Shown here piece by piece: positions 1-9,065 of a stretch of 50,464 nucleotides of DNA; positions within the stretch are counted from its first letter, which is position 1, and every line of letters starts with the position of its first letter. A program made the position numbers and the translations under genes. This DNA comes from an uncultured Massilia sp. (GTDB lineage Bacteria > Pseudomonadota > Gammaproteobacteria > Burkholderiales > Burkholderiaceae), in contig CAMLMV010000049.1 of the NCBI GenBank assembly GCA_946481275.1, positions 1 to 50,464 of the forward strand, read 5' to 3'. A model generated the notes under the pieces. The model did no database searches, was not told where the DNA came from, and saw nothing but the letters and a program-made list of their open reading frames with translations.

Positions 1-224
1 CCTGTGGCCCTGGGGGGGGGTCCGCCCCCGACAACGAGCGTGGGGGTCGTTTACTAAATTCCGGGGGGCCCTAACCCCGGGGGGGCGCGGCCCCACCCGC
101 GGCCGCGCCAGACTGTCGAACGGATGATGTGCATGGCTGACGCGCCTTCGCGCGAGGCCAGACGCACGCACGCGCAGAAGGTGTGAGACCCGGAAAGGTT
201 TCTTTATTCCTATGGAGCTAAACC
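1..224. other. G-rich leader upstream of fba
   Basis: No supported gene. The first 110 bases carry runs of G at 12-20 (9), 42-46 (5), 63-68 (6) and 79-85 (7), plus a ccgggg/ccccgg inverted repeat at 61-66 and 75-80. The fba ribosome-binding site (GGAG at 214-217) is at the end. A 20-codon reading frame at 124-186 has no supporting evidence. The gene upstream of this region lies outside the window. Confidence 0.5.
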
Positions 225-1289
225 ATGGCACTCGTATCAATGCGTCAACTGCTGGACCACGCCGCCGAACACGGCTACGGCCTCCCGGCGTTTAACGTCA
301 ACAACCTGGAGCAGGTCCAGGCCATCATGGCCGCAGCCGACCAGACCGGCAGCCCGGTGATCATGCAGGCTTCGGCCGGCGCCCGCAAATATGCCGGCGA
401 AGCGTTCCTGCGCCACCTGATCGACGCCGCCGTCGAAGCCTACCCGCACATCCCGGTCGTCATGCACCAGGACCACGGCCAGTCGCCGGCCGTCTGCATG
501 GCCGCGATCCGCTCGGGCTTCACGTCCGTCATGATGGACGGCTCGCTGGAAGCGGACGGCAAGTCCGTCGCCTCCTACGACTACAACGTCGAAGTGTCGA
601 AGGAAGTGGTGAAATTCGCGCACTCGATCGGCGTGACCGTCGAAGCGGAACTGGGCGTGCTCGGCTCGCTGGAAACGATGAAGGGCGACAAGGAAGACGG
701 CCACGGCGCGGACCGCACCATGACCCGCGAAGAGCTGCTGACCGACGTCGCGCAGGCCGCCGACTTCGTCGCGCGCACCCAGTGCGATGCGCTGGCCATC
801 GCCATCGGCACCTCGCACGGCGCCTATAAGTTTACGCGCAAGCCGACCGGCGACATCCTCGCCATCGACCGCATCAAGGAAATCCACGCGCGCATCCCGA
901 ACACGCACCTCGTGATGCACGGTTCGTCGTCGGTCCCGCAGGACCTGCTGGCGATCATCCGCGAATTCGGCGGCGACATGAAGGAAACCTATGGCGTGCC
1001 GGTCGAGGAAATCCAGGAAGGCATCAAGCACGGCGTCCGCAAGATCAACATCGACACCGACATCCGCCTGGCGATGACGGCCGCGATCCGCAAGTACCTG
1101 TTCGAGAACCCGTCGAAATTCGACCCGCGCGACTACCTGAAGCCGGCCCGCGAAGCCGCGACGCAGATCTGCAAGGCACGCTACATCGCCTTCGGCTGCG
1201 AAGGCATGGCGGCCAAGATCAAGCCGATTCCGCTGGAGAAAATGGCGGAGCGCTATAAAGCTGGCGAACTGGCGCAGATAGTTCAGTAA
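225..1289 (+). CDS. fba: class II fructose-bisphosphate aldolase
   Basis: Cleaves fructose 1,6-bisphosphate to glyceraldehyde 3-phosphate and dihydroxyacetone phosphate, or forms it in gluconeogenesis, in the cytoplasm. The 354-residue length and motifs fit the zinc-dependent CbbA/Fba class II type. HQDHG at 81-85 supplies the catalytic Asp83 and zinc ligand His84, further zinc His are in GTSHGAYKF and HGSSSVP, and [14 protein letters not shown] is the phosphate-binding C-terminal segment. The ATG at 225 has GGAG 7 nt upstream. It is followed by a 157-nt gap with two hairpins before purC, so it is probably its own transcription unit. In Burkholderiales it often lies between pyk and purC; pyk is not visible here. 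Confidence 0.96.
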   Translation: MALVSMRQLLDHAAEHGYGLPAFNVNNLEQVQAIMAAADQTGSPVIMQASAGARKYAGEAFLRHLIDAAVEAYPHIPVVMHQDHGQSPAVCMAAIRSGFTSVMMDGSLEADGKSVASYDYNVEVSKEVVKFAHSIGVTVEAELGVLGSLETMKGDKEDGHGADRTMTREELLTDVAQAADFVARTQCDALAIAIGTSHGAYKFTRKPTGDILAIDRIKEIHARIPNTHLVMHGSSSVPQDLLAIIREFGGDMKETYGVPVEEIQEGIKHGVRKINIDTDIRLAMTAAIRKYLFENPSKFDPRDYLKPAREAATQICKARYIAFGCEGMAAKIKPIPLEKMAERYKAGELAQIVQ

Positions 1290-1303
1290 TCAGTAGCCCC
1301 AAC

Positions 1304-1341
1304 ACATCCGTCATCGCCGCTCCCGCCGTGATGACGGATGT
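1304..1341. repeat. 12-bp perfect inverted repeat after fba
   Basis: ACATCCGTCATC at 1304-1315 is matched by its exact reverse complement at 1330-1341, with a 14-nt loop, 15 nt after the fba stop. No T-run follows, so this is not a canonical intrinsic terminator. It could be an mRNA 3'-end stabilising hairpin or a Rho-linked pause site. Confidence 0.6.
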
Positions 1342-1403
1342 AGTGCAAGAATTCGCGTAAAATATCGCTTTGGCACCGGCTCTCCCGAGCCGCCGCCCAT
1401 CCG

Positions 1404-1428
1404 ACCGGCTCCTTCGCCGGTTTCGCTT
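1404..1428 (+). terminator. possible hairpin terminator or purC leader hairpin
   Basis: ACCGGC (1404-1409) and GCCGGT (1416-1421) form a 6-bp stem with a 6-nt loop, followed by the weak T-rich stretch ttcgcttt. It lies 19 nt before the purC start, so it could end fba transcripts or affect purC expression. Confidence 0.3.
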
Positions 1429-1446
1429 TATCAAGATATCCCCTCT

Positions 1447-2343
1447 ATGAAAAGCCTCTACCAATCCACTATTTCCTCCCTGCCACTGCTGGGCCATGGC
1501 AAGGTCCGTGACAACTACGCCGTCGGCGACGACAAGATCCTGATCGTCACGACCGACCGCCTGTCGGCCTTCGACGTCGTCATGAACGAACCGATCCCCG
1601 GCAAGGGCATGGTGCTGAACCAGATGAGCGACTTCTGGTTCGAAAAACTCGGCCACATCGTGCCGAACCACCTGACCGGCGTGGCGCCGGAATCCGTGGT
1701 CGCACCGGAAGAAGTGGAGCAGGTGAAAGGCCGCGCCGTCGTCGCCAAGCGCCTGAAGCCGATCCTGGTGGAAGCCGTCGTGCGCGGCTACATCATCGGT
1801 TCGGGCTGGAAGGATTACCAGGCCACCGGCTCCGTCTGCGGCATCCAGCTCCCGGCCGGCCTGCGCCAGGCCGACAAGCTGCCCGAGCCGCTGTTCACCC
1901 CGGCCGCGAAAGCCGACCTGGGCGAGCACGACGAGAACATCAGCTTCGCCGACATGGAACAGCGCATCGGTTCCGAACTGGCCAACAAGATCCGCGACAT
2001 CAGCATCCAGCTGTACAAGACCGCCGCCGACTACGCGGCCACGCGCGGCATCATCATCGCCGACACCAAGTTCGAATTCGGCCTGGACGAGAACGGCGTG
2101 CTGCACCTGATGGACGAAGTCCTGACCGCCGATTCCTCGCGCTTCTGGCCTGCGGACTCGTACGCGCCGGACATGTCGCCGCCGTCGTTCGACAAGCAGT
2201 TCGTGCGCGACTACCTGGAAACGCTGAAGGACTGGAACAAGGCCCCGCCGGCACCGCCGCTGCCGCAGGACGTCATCGAAAAAACCCAGGCCAAGTACTT
2301 CGAAGCCATCGAACGCCTGACGGGCGAGAAGCTGAAGGTCTGA
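1447..2343 (+). CDS. purC: phosphoribosylaminoimidazole-succinocarboxamide synthase
   Basis: SAICAR synthetase of de novo purine synthesis: joins CAIR and aspartate using ATP. The 298 residues match the longer PurC subtype. GKVRDNY near residue 20 is the nucleotide-binding start, [11 protein letters not shown] follows, [13 protein letters not shown] lies in the middle, and IADTKFEFG with [13 protein letters not shown] forms the metal and substrate site. The ATG at 1447 has no strong Shine-Dalgarno (upstream gatatcccctct), but the MKSLYQSTI start is usual for the family. It is the first gene of a tight purC-purE-purK-tsaC series; purE begins after a 1-nt gap. Confidence 0.96.
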   Translation: MKSLYQSTISSLPLLGHGKVRDNYAVGDDKILIVTTDRLSAFDVVMNEPIPGKGMVLNQMSDFWFEKLGHIVPNHLTGVAPESVVAPEEVEQVKGRAVVAKRLKPILVEAVVRGYIIGSGWKDYQATGSVCGIQLPAGLRQADKLPEPLFTPAAKADLGEHDENISFADMEQRIGSELANKIRDISIQLYKTAADYAATRGIIIADTKFEFGLDENGVLHLMDEVLTADSSRFWPADSYAPDMSPPSFDKQFVRDYLETLKDWNKAPPAPPLPQDVIEKTQAKYFEAIERLTGEKLKV

Positions 2344-2344
2344 G

Positions 2345-2860
2345 ATGGCCGACCAGAACAAGCCCGAAGTTAAGCCCCTTGTTGGCGTGATCATGGGCTC
2401 CAGCTCCGACTGGGACGTGATGCAGCACGCCTGCGCCATGCTGAAGCAGTTCGGCGTGCCGTTCGAAGCGCAAGTGATCTCGGCGCACCGCATGCCGGAC
2501 GAGATGTTCACGTATGCCGAAACCGCCCGTAGCCGCGGCCTGCGCGCCATCATCGCCGGCGCCGGCGGTGCCGCGCACCTGCCGGGCATGGTGGCCGCGA
2601 AGACGGTCGTGCCCGTGCTGGGCGTGCCCGTGCCGTCGAAATACCTGCGCGGCGAAGACTCGCTGCTGTCGATCGTGCAGATGCCGAAGGGTGTGCCCGT
2701 GTCGACCTTCGCCATCGGCGAGGCCGGCGCCGCGAATGCCGCGCTGACGGCGATCGCCATCATCGCCACCACCGACGACGCCCTGGCGGGCCAGCTGGAA
2801 CAATTCCGCCAGCAACAGACCGCCGCCGCCAAGGCCATGACCCTGCCTGTGAACGAGTGA
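2345..2860 (+). CDS. purE: N5-carboxyaminoimidazole ribonucleotide mutase
   Basis: Class I PurE, which converts N5-CAIR (made by PurK) to CAIR, the PurC substrate. Visible features are [12 protein letters not shown] near residues 18-29, SAHRMP with the catalytic His, and the glycine-rich [15 protein letters not shown]. The length of 171 is normal. One nucleotide separates it from the purC stop, and its own TGA overlaps the purK ATG by one base, so the three are translationally coupled. The presence of purK directly downstream confirms the bacterial N5-CAIR route. Confidence 0.96.
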   Translation: MADQNKPEVKPLVGVIMGSSSDWDVMQHACAMLKQFGVPFEAQVISAHRMPDEMFTYAETARSRGLRAIIAGAGGAAHLPGMVAAKTVVPVLGVPVPSKYLRGEDSLLSIVQMPKGVPVSTFAIGEAGAANAALTAIAIIATTDDALAGQLEQFRQQQTAAAKAMTLPVNE

Positions 2861-4050
2861 TGAGTAATACGAAGTCCCAAGCCTATCTCCCGGCTGCCGG
2901 CGAACCTGCCTGGCTCGGCGTGATGGGCGGCGGCCAGCTGGGCCGCATGTTCGCCCACGCCGCGCAGGCGATGGGCTACCGCGTGGCCGTGCTGGAGCCG
3001 TCGACCGACTGCCCGGCCGGCCAGGTGGCCGAGCGCCTCGTCGAGGCCGGCTACGAAGATGCGGCCGGCCTGGATGCGCTGGCCGCGCGATGCGTGGCCG
3101 TCACGACGGAATTCGAAAACGTCCCGGCCGCCAGCCTGTCGCGCCTCGCGCAGCAGGTGTTCGTGGCACCGGACGCGCACGGCGTGTCCGTCGCCCAGGA
3201 CCGCATCGCGGAAAAATCCTTCTTCGTCGCCTGCGCCGGTAAATCCGGTGTGATGCCGGCGCCGCACAAGGTGATCGCGAGCGATGCCGACATCGACGCC
3301 ATCGCCGACGACCTGCTGCCCGGCATCCTGAAAACCGTGCGCATGGGTTACGACGGCAAGGGCCAGGTGCGCGTGCGCACGCGCGAGGACGTCCGCGCCG
3401 CGTTCGAATCCATGGACCGCGTGACCTGTCTGCTGGAAAAGATGCTGCCGCTCGCGTACGAGGTGTCCGTGCTGACGGCGCGCGGGGCGGATGGCCAGTC
3501 GGTCGTCTACCCGATCGCGGAGAACGTGCACCGCGACGGCATCCTGTTCACGACGACCGTGCCGGGCCCGAACGTGTCGGATGAATGCGCCCGCAAGGCG
3601 CAGGATGCAGCGCGTGCCATCGTGGCCGAGCTCGGCTATGTCGGCGTGCTGTGCATCGAATTCTTCGTGCTGGCCGACGGTTCGCTCGTCGTCAACGAGA
3701 TGGCGCCGCGGCCGCATAACAGCGGCCACTACACGATCGATGCGTGCGTCACGAGCCAGTTCGCGCAGCAGGTCCGGGCGATGGCGAAACTGCCGCTGGG
3801 CGACGTGCGCCAGCATTCGCCGGCCGTCATGCTGAACATCCTCGGCGACGTGTGGTTCGAGGGCGAGACTGTCCGTGAACCGGCGTGGGATCAGGTGCTG
3901 GCGCTGCCCGGCGCGAACCTGCATCTGTACGGCAAGACGGACCCGCGCCGCGGCCGCAAGATGGGTCACGTGACGTTCGTCGCGCCCACCTTGTCGGAAG
4001 CGCAGGCGAGTTTCAACCAGGCTTGCGCCATCCTGGGGATCCCGTTGTGA
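2860..4050 (+). CDS. purK: N5-carboxyaminoimidazole ribonucleotide synthase
   Basis: ATP-grasp enzyme making N5-CAIR from AIR, bicarbonate and ATP; its product goes to PurE. Motifs: [11 protein letters not shown] at the N-terminus, [35 protein letters not shown] (the ATP-grasp metal-binding segment), then [12 protein letters not shown] and TSQF. The ATG at 2860 gives 396 residues and a TGATG stop/start overlap with purE. The in-frame GTG at 2857 is less likely. The end overlaps the next gene by 4 nt (GTGA). Confidence 0.95.
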   Translation: MSNTKSQAYLPAAGEPAWLGVMGGGQLGRMFAHAAQAMGYRVAVLEPSTDCPAGQVAERLVEAGYEDAAGLDALAARCVAVTTEFENVPAASLSRLAQQVFVAPDAHGVSVAQDRIAEKSFFVACAGKSGVMPAPHKVIASDADIDAIADDLLPGILKTVRMGYDGKGQVRVRTREDVRAAFESMDRVTCLLEKMLPLAYEVSVLTARGADGQSVVYPIAENVHRDGILFTTTVPGPNVSDECARKAQDAARAIVAELGYVGVLCIEFFVLADGSLVVNEMAPRPHNSGHYTIDACVTSQFAQQVRAMAKLPLGDVRQHSPAVMLNILGDVWFEGETVREPAWDQVLALPGANLHLYGKTDPRRGRKMGHVTFVAPTLSEAQASFNQACAILGIPL

Positions 4051-5075
4051 CGGATGATGTGATCAAAGCGGCCGCGCGCGCGCTCGAGGCCGGCCGCCTC
4101 GTCGCGCTGCCGACCGAGACCGTGTACGGCCTCGGCGCCGACGCGGAGAATCCGGCCGCCGTCGCCGCGATCTACGCCGCCAAGGGCCGCCCGCAGGATC
4201 ACCCCGTGATCGTGCACGTGGCCCCGGGCGCCGATCTCGACTACTGGGCCACCGACATCCCGTCGGAAGCGCGCCAGTTGGCCGACGCCTTCTGGCCCGG
4301 CCCGCTGACGATGATTCTGAAGCGCGCGCCGCATATCCCGGACGCCGTCTCGGGCGGCCAGGACACGGTCGGCATCCGCTGCCCGTCGCATCCGGTTGCC
4401 ATCGAGCTGCTGCAGGCGTTCAAGGGCGGGAAGGGCGGCATCGCGGCGCCGTCCGCGAACAAATTCGGTGCCGTCAGCCCGACGACCGCGCAGCACGTGC
4501 GCGACGAGTTCGGCGACGACATCGGAGAACATGGCCGCATCGCGTTCGTGCTGGATGGCGGCCAGAGCGAGGTCGGCATCGAATCGACGATCGTCGACCT
4601 GTCGCGCCTGGCGACGCACGGCCCCGTGCTGCTGCGCCCAGGCCATATCTCGGCGGATGCCATCGCGGCCGTGATCGACCAGGTGCCGGCCCGTCCGGAC
4701 GCCGCGGCACCCCGCGCCTCGGGCACGCTGGAATCGCATTACGCGCCGCACACGCCGGTCGCGATGCAGGACACGGCGACCTTGGCCGACACCTTGTCCA
4801 GGTTGCAAGGGGCGGGACGCAAGGTCGCCCTGATCCATTATTCCGACTTGCCGGCCACGCACGCGGCCGTCCGCCTGCCGGCCTCGCCGGAAGGTTTTGC
4901 GCACGCGCTGTACGCGGCGCTGCGCGCGATGGATGGCGTCGCCGCCGACGTCATCCTCGTCGAGGCGCCGCCGCAGGATGGCCCATGGCTGGGCGTCAAC
5001 GATCGCCTGCGCCGCGCCGCGCATGGGTCGACCGGCATCGTCCACGGGTTGATAAACAACACCCCCGCGCTGTAA
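4047..5075 (+). CDS. tsaC: L-threonylcarbamoyladenylate synthase, Sua5 type
   Basis: Makes threonylcarbamoyl-AMP from threonine, bicarbonate and ATP for the t6A37 modification of ANN-decoding tRNAs. Residues about 5-190 are the YrdC fold: [17 protein letters not shown], then the [13 protein letters not shown] segment, and later [13 protein letters not shown]. Residues about 200-342 are the Sua5 domain ([10 protein letters not shown] and onwards). The open frame extends upstream through purK, but GTG 4047, overlapping the purK TGA, gives a normal 342 residues; GTG 4059 is an alternative. It is unrelated to purine synthesis, and its place as last gene of the pur operon probably couples expression to growth. 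A threonylcarbamoyladenosine dehydratase (tcdA) lies 9 kb away. Confidence 0.93.
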   Translation: MTDDVIKAAARALEAGRLVALPTETVYGLGADAENPAAVAAIYAAKGRPQDHPVIVHVAPGADLDYWATDIPSEARQLADAFWPGPLTMILKRAPHIPDAVSGGQDTVGIRCPSHPVAIELLQAFKGGKGGIAAPSANKFGAVSPTTAQHVRDEFGDDIGEHGRIAFVLDGGQSEVGIESTIVDLSRLATHGPVLLRPGHISADAIAAVIDQVPARPDAAAPRASGTLESHYAPHTPVAMQDTATLADTLSRLQGAGRKVALIHYSDLPATHAAVRLPASPEGFAHALYAALRAMDGVAADVILVEAPPQDGPWLGVNDRLRRAAHGSTGIVHGLINNTPAL

Positions 5076-5130
5076 CTCGTCGGGAATCTTCCCAAAAACG
5101 CCTGTCCGGTGCATGCTAGACGGCAATCAC

Positions 5131-5160
5131 AGGTCCGCCTTCCGCGCGGACCTTTTGTTG
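5131..5160 (+). terminator. rho-independent terminator of the pur-tsaC operon
   Basis: AGGTCCGC (5131-5138) and GCGGACCT (5146-5153) form an 8-bp stem with a 7-nt loop, followed by tttgttg. It lies 56 nt after the tsaC stop and just before the next coding region. Confidence 0.7.
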
Positions 5161-5185
5161 TCATCCGTCAGCCGAAGGACATCCA

Positions 5186-6697
5186 ATGCGTTCCCTCTTT
5201 ACCCTGGCCCTCTGCCTCGGGCAGGGTATTCTCCTTGCCGCTTGCAGCGGCGGCACCACCGCCGGCGGCACGCCGGCCGGCGTCTCGAATCCTGAACCGC
5301 TGCCCGTCGCGGCGCGCGGCAGTCTCGTGGGGCAGGCCGCCTCCGTGGCCGTCAACGTCGGCGGCGCGAGTCTCACCACATTGAGCCCGACCGTGCTGGC
5401 CGGCTTCCTCGAATCGGCCCAGCAGGGCACGCTCGCCGTTGCGGGCCAGCCGCAGTGCTCGGTTTCCGTGTACAAGGTCCACTACAACACCATCGGCGGC
5501 GCCGGCGAAGCGACGGACGGCAGCGCCGCCGTCTTCGTCCCCACGGGCGGCGGCGCGTCGTGCACCAATTCGCGGCCCGTCGTGCTGTATGCGCATGGGA
5601 CGTCGTTGCAGAAATCCTACGACATGGCCGACATCGCCAACAACACGGAAGCCCGCCTCGCGGCGGCCGTGTTCGCGGCCCAGGGCTTCATCGTCGTCGC
5701 GCCGAATTACACGGGCTACAGCGGCTCGTCGCTGGGCTACCACCCGTACCTGGACCGCGTCGCGCAGGCCGCCGACATGATCGACGCGCTGCGCGCCGCA
5801 CGCACGTCGTTCGCGGCGATCGGCGCCAAGGATTCCGGCAAGCTGATGGTCACGGGCTATTCCCAAGGCGGCTATGTCGCGATGGCCACGCAGCGCGCCA
5901 TGCAAGACCTGGGCACGAACGAATTTACCCTGACGGCAGCGTCCGGGATGTCGGGGCCGTATGCCATCGCCCGCTTCGGCGACGACCTGTTCGGCGGCGC
6001 ACCGCGCAATGGTGCGACCGTGATCGTGCCGATGATCATCAACGCGGGCCAGCATGCGAGTGCCGCGCTGTACGCGACGCCGGCGGATGTCTACGAGGCG
6101 CAGTACGCTCCCTCCATCGCCGACCTGGTGCCGGGCAGCCTCGGCAGCGGTGACCTCGTCGACCAGGGCAAGCTGCCGGCGACCGCCCTGTTCGCGGCGG
6201 ATTCGCAGCCGCAGACGGCCGGCTACACGGCATATTTTGGCGCCAACAACCTGATCCGCACGGCCTACCGCAGCGGCTACCTGGCCGACCTCGCCGCGCA
6301 CCCGTGCGACCAGAGCGCCACGTCGCCGCTGGCCTGTTCTCCGGCCCATAACCTGCGCAAATGGCTCGTGCGCAATGACTTGCGCAGCTATATGCCCAGC
6401 GCACCGACGATGCTGTGCGGCGGCCATGACGACCCCGTCGTGCCGTTCTTCAACGCGACGGCCGCCGCGAGCTATTTCAGCGCGCGCGGCAGCAGGGTCA
6501 CGCTGCTGGACATCGACGACACGCCGAGCCTGAACGACCCGTACCGCTCGGCCAAGGCAGGCTTCGTGGCGGCCAGGGCGATCCTGCGCGCGGCGTCGGG
6601 CGACGGTGCCGTCGCGTCGGCCTACCACGCCGGTCTCGTGGCACCGTTCTGCATGGCCGCGACGCGTGATTATTTTCAAACAACATTGTCACATTAA
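5186..6697 (+). CDS. secreted alpha/beta-hydrolase lipoprotein, secretory-lipase-like
   Basis: Probable exported esterase or lipase. The N-terminus MRSLFTLALCLGQGILLAAC ends in a lipobox with Cys20, so it is probably a lipoprotein. The nucleophile elbow GYSQGG places Ser226, HGTSLQKSYD near residue 135 looks like the oxyanion region, and CGGHDDPVVPFF holds the likely acid Asp415 or Asp416. The catalytic His is not certain; one candidate is in AYHAGL near the C-terminus. At 503 residues it resembles the secretory lipase (LIP) or prolyl-oligopeptidase-like hydrolases rather than small esterases. The substrate cannot be told from sequence. The next gene is another secreted hydrolase. Confidence 0.8.
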   Translation: MRSLFTLALCLGQGILLAACSGGTTAGGTPAGVSNPEPLPVAARGSLVGQAASVAVNVGGASLTTLSPTVLAGFLESAQQGTLAVAGQPQCSVSVYKVHYNTIGGAGEATDGSAAVFVPTGGGASCTNSRPVVLYAHGTSLQKSYDMADIANNTEARLAAAVFAAQGFIVVAPNYTGYSGSSLGYHPYLDRVAQAADMIDALRAARTSFAAIGAKDSGKLMVTGYSQGGYVAMATQRAMQDLGTNEFTLTAASGMSGPYAIARFGDDLFGGAPRNGATVIVPMIINAGQHASAALYATPADVYEAQYAPSIADLVPGSLGSGDLVDQGKLPATALFAADSQPQTAGYTAYFGANNLIRTAYRSGYLADLAAHPCDQSATSPLACSPAHNLRKWLVRNDLRSYMPSAPTMLCGGHDDPVVPFFNATAAASYFSARGSRVTLLDIDDTPSLNDPYRSAKAGFVAARAILRAASGDGAVASAYHAGLVAPFCMAATRDYFQTTLSH

Positions 6698-6719
6698 GAC
6701 ATGAACTCGCCAGCGGCGT

Positions 6720-6728
6720 TGCTATAAT
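6720..6728 (+). promoter_or_regulatory. extended -10 promoter for the GDSL hydrolase
   Basis: TGCTATAAT has a consensus -10 hexamer (6723-6728) with an extended TGN. No good -35 is seen at 17 nt. It lies 165 nt upstream of the ATG at 6893, predicting a long 5' leader of roughly 155 nt. Confidence 0.5.
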
Positions 6729-6892
6729 CGGCCGCGCTGCCGGCCTTGTCTCCCAGGCGTAACCACGGGGTGTTGTTGCCGGTGCACGACAAAGCTTTTC
6801 GCTATACAACGATGCCGAACACTGGCATATTAGTCAAGACACGAATAGCACGGCCGTTCGTTGCAAAAGAAAAATTTTCTTTAGGAGACACA

Positions 6893-8263
6893 ATGCGTAA
6901 GACCTCATTCGCGCTCGCGCTGTTGACCGCTGCCGTACTGTCGGCTTGCGGCGGCAGCAGTACCAGCCCTCGCGGCGGCGACCAGACCCCGGTTACCAAG
7001 TTCAGCGCACAGGTATCGTTCGGCGACAGCCTGTCCGACGTGGGCTCGTATGCCGTCGGCGGCGTCAAGGCGCTGGGCGGCGGCAAGTTCACGATCAACG
7101 GCGACAACACGTCGATCAACGCCGACCTGACGGGCAAGAACTGGACCGAATTCGTCGCAGCCCAGCTGAAGCTGCCGGCACCGTGCGCGGCCCAGACCGG
7201 CCTGCAGGGCGACGCGACCAAGGGCTTTGCCGTGCCCGTCACCTTCAATACCAATTGCCTCAACTACGCGCAGGGCGGATCGCGCGTGACGAACCCGGTC
7301 GGCCCGAACAACAAGGCCGTGAACCCGACGCTGGGCCTGACCACCGTGCCCGTGGTGACGCAGATCGCGAACCACCTGGCCAAGACCGGCGGCAAATTCA
7401 GCGGTACCGAACTCGTGACCGTGCTGGCCGGCGGTAACGACATCCTGTTCCTGCTGGGCCAGCTGTCGACGAACGCCACCGCCGCCGGCACCGCCGCCGG
7501 TTCCCAGGCCTTCGCTGTCTCGCTGACGACCCAGCTGGCCGCCGGTGCGACGAACCCGGCCACCGCGGCCCAGGCGATCGGCCTCGCGATCCAGACGGAA
7601 GCAGCGCGCGCCGGCCACACCGATGCGTCCATCGTGCAAGCCGCCGTCACCGCCGCCGTCATGGCCGGCAACACGGCAGCCGCGCAGGCCACCGTGTACG
7701 GTCCGATGGTCGCCAAGGCCCAGGCCGACGCCACGGCCGCCGGCCAGAAGGCGGGCGCCGACTACCTGACCGCCAACGCCGCGGGTGTCGTCACCGCGAT
7801 GGCCACGGCCGGCGCCGAGCTGGGCGCCCTGGTCAAGACGCAGATCGTCGCCAAGGGCGCGAACTACGTCGTCGTGAACAACCTGCCGGACGTGGCATCG
7901 ACGCCGTCGGGCAAATCGCAGTCGGCCGCCGTCCAGGCCCTGATCGCGAAAGCCGTCGACGCGTTCAATGCGCAGCTGAAGGCCGCTGTCGCGAGCGAGC
8001 CGAAGGTGCTCTACGTCGACCTGTGGACCGTCAGCCACGACGAAGTGATCAACCCGGCGCCGTACGGCCTCACCAATACGTCGACCCCGGCTTGCGGCCC
8101 GAACGCACTGGGCACCACGTCGCTCGTCTGCAACGCGAAGAACGTGATCGCCGGCGACGTCAGCCGCTACATGTTCGCCGACGATGTGCACCCGACGCCG
8201 TTCGAGAACTGGCTGATCGCGCGCTACATCCTCGAGCAGATGGCCGTGAAGGGCTGGCTGTAA
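6893..8263 (+). CDS. SGNH/GDSL hydrolase lipoprotein
   Basis: Secreted esterase or lipase of the GDSL family. The ATG at 6893 with AGGAG 9 nt upstream gives 456 residues; a longer open frame from 6746 is rejected because its first 49 residues are not signal-like and it has no ribosome-binding site. The signal ends in VLSAC with lipobox Cys19. Block I is SFGDSLSDVGS (Ser46), GGND places Asn182, and DDVHP gives the Asp430/His433 pair. Between about residues 190 and 320 is an Ala/Thr-rich insertion between the GGND and C-terminal blocks, which is unusual. It lies between an alpha/beta hydrolase and ompW, but the promoter and separate RBS suggest its own unit. Confidence 0.9.
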   Translation: MRKTSFALALLTAAVLSACGGSSTSPRGGDQTPVTKFSAQVSFGDSLSDVGSYAVGGVKALGGGKFTINGDNTSINADLTGKNWTEFVAAQLKLPAPCAAQTGLQGDATKGFAVPVTFNTNCLNYAQGGSRVTNPVGPNNKAVNPTLGLTTVPVVTQIANHLAKTGGKFSGTELVTVLAGGNDILFLLGQLSTNATAAGTAAGSQAFAVSLTTQLAAGATNPATAAQAIGLAIQTEAARAGHTDASIVQAAVTAAVMAGNTAAAQATVYGPMVAKAQADATAAGQKAGADYLTANAAGVVTAMATAGAELGALVKTQIVAKGANYVVVNNLPDVASTPSGKSQSAAVQALIAKAVDAFNAQLKAAVASEPKVLYVDLWTVSHDEVINPAPYGLTNTSTPACGPNALGTTSLVCNAKNVIAGDVSRYMFADDVHPTPFENWLIARYILEQMAVKGWL

Positions 8264-8323
8264 TCGTCACGACAGGCTCGTCCGCGCAGGCGGGCGGGCC
8301 ATCAATAAGAATCAGGAGATAAC

Positions 8324-9001
8324 ATGAAAGTAAGTTCCAATGTCGTGAAACTGCTGGTCGCCGCCGGTGCGCTGGCCGTGGCGGGCGGCGCCGCGGCACA
8401 GGCCAAGGGGAAATGGGCCGTGTCGGTCGGCGCCATCGAGATTGAACCGAAGGTGGAGAGCGGCGCGATTTCCGCCCCGGCCCTGCCGAATTCGCTGGGC
8501 GACGTCGGCAAGGACACGGAACCGGTGGCGATCATCAACTACGGGATCACCGACAACATCACCACCGAATTCACCATCGCGAAGCCGTACAAGCACAGCA
8601 TCTACGGCGCGGGTGCCATCGCCGGGACGGGCGAGCTGGGCACCGCACATGCCTTGCCGCCGACCTTGTTCGCGCAATACCGTTTCTTCGCGCCGAACGC
8701 GGCGTTCCGTCCTTACGTCGGCCTGGGCGTGACTTATGCCTACTTTTACAAGGAAACCGGCTCGTTCCGCATGACGGCGCTGACGAACCCGGGCGGTCCG
8801 GCGACGACGTTTAACATCGACAACAAATGGACCTATTCGGGCCAGATCGGTGCCGTCTGGAACTTCAGCGAGAAATGGTTCCTCAACGCCGCGCTCGTGA
8901 AGACCCGCCTGCGGACCGACGTGCACTTCTCGACGGGACAAACCCAGCACATGAAGCTGGACCCGAAATCGACCGTGCTGACCCTGGGCTACAAATTCTG
9001 A
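8324..9001 (+). CDS. ompW: OmpW family outer membrane protein
   Basis: Eight-stranded outer-membrane barrel thought to pass small hydrophobic molecules. The first 26 residues form a signal peptide ending AAAQA. The pattern fits the family: IEPKVESG near the start, FAQYRFFAPNAAFRPYVGLG in the middle, and the C-terminal TVLTLGYKF ending in Phe, the BAM recognition signal. It is 225 residues, with an AGGAG site 7 nt before ATG 8324. It is 60 nt after the GDSL hydrolase without a terminator between, so co-transcription is possible. A strong terminator follows. Confidence 0.92.
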   Translation: MKVSSNVVKLLVAAGALAVAGGAAAQAKGKWAVSVGAIEIEPKVESGAISAPALPNSLGDVGKDTEPVAIINYGITDNITTEFTIAKPYKHSIYGAGAIAGTGELGTAHALPPTLFAQYRFFAPNAAFRPYVGLGVTYAYFYKETGSFRMTALTNPGGPATTFNIDNKWTYSGQIGAVWNFSEKWFLNAALVKTRLRTDVHFSTGQTQHMKLDPKSTVLTLGYKF

Positions 9002-9017
9002 TCGCGTTCCGCGCAAT

Positions 9018-9050
9018 AAAAAACCCGCCGGTTTCGGCGGGTTTTTTTTT
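9018..9050. terminator. bidirectional rho-independent terminator
   Basis: A-run and AACCCGCCG (9018-9030) pair with CGGCGGGTT and a T-run (9035-9050). It serves ompW on the plus strand and gcdH on the minus strand, which converge here. Confidence 0.9.
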
Positions 9051-9065
9051 CGTGCCTGGGTACGA

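Noticed and set aside
124..186. 20-codon reading frame before fba
   Set aside because: No ribosome-binding site or recognisable product; too short to support.
1219..3969. Long minus-strand open frame antisense to purC-purE-purK (916 residues)
   Set aside because: Low-complexity, Arg/His/Ala/Gly-rich translation with no recognisable domains, opposite genes with clear motifs. Long antisense frames are expected at this GC content.
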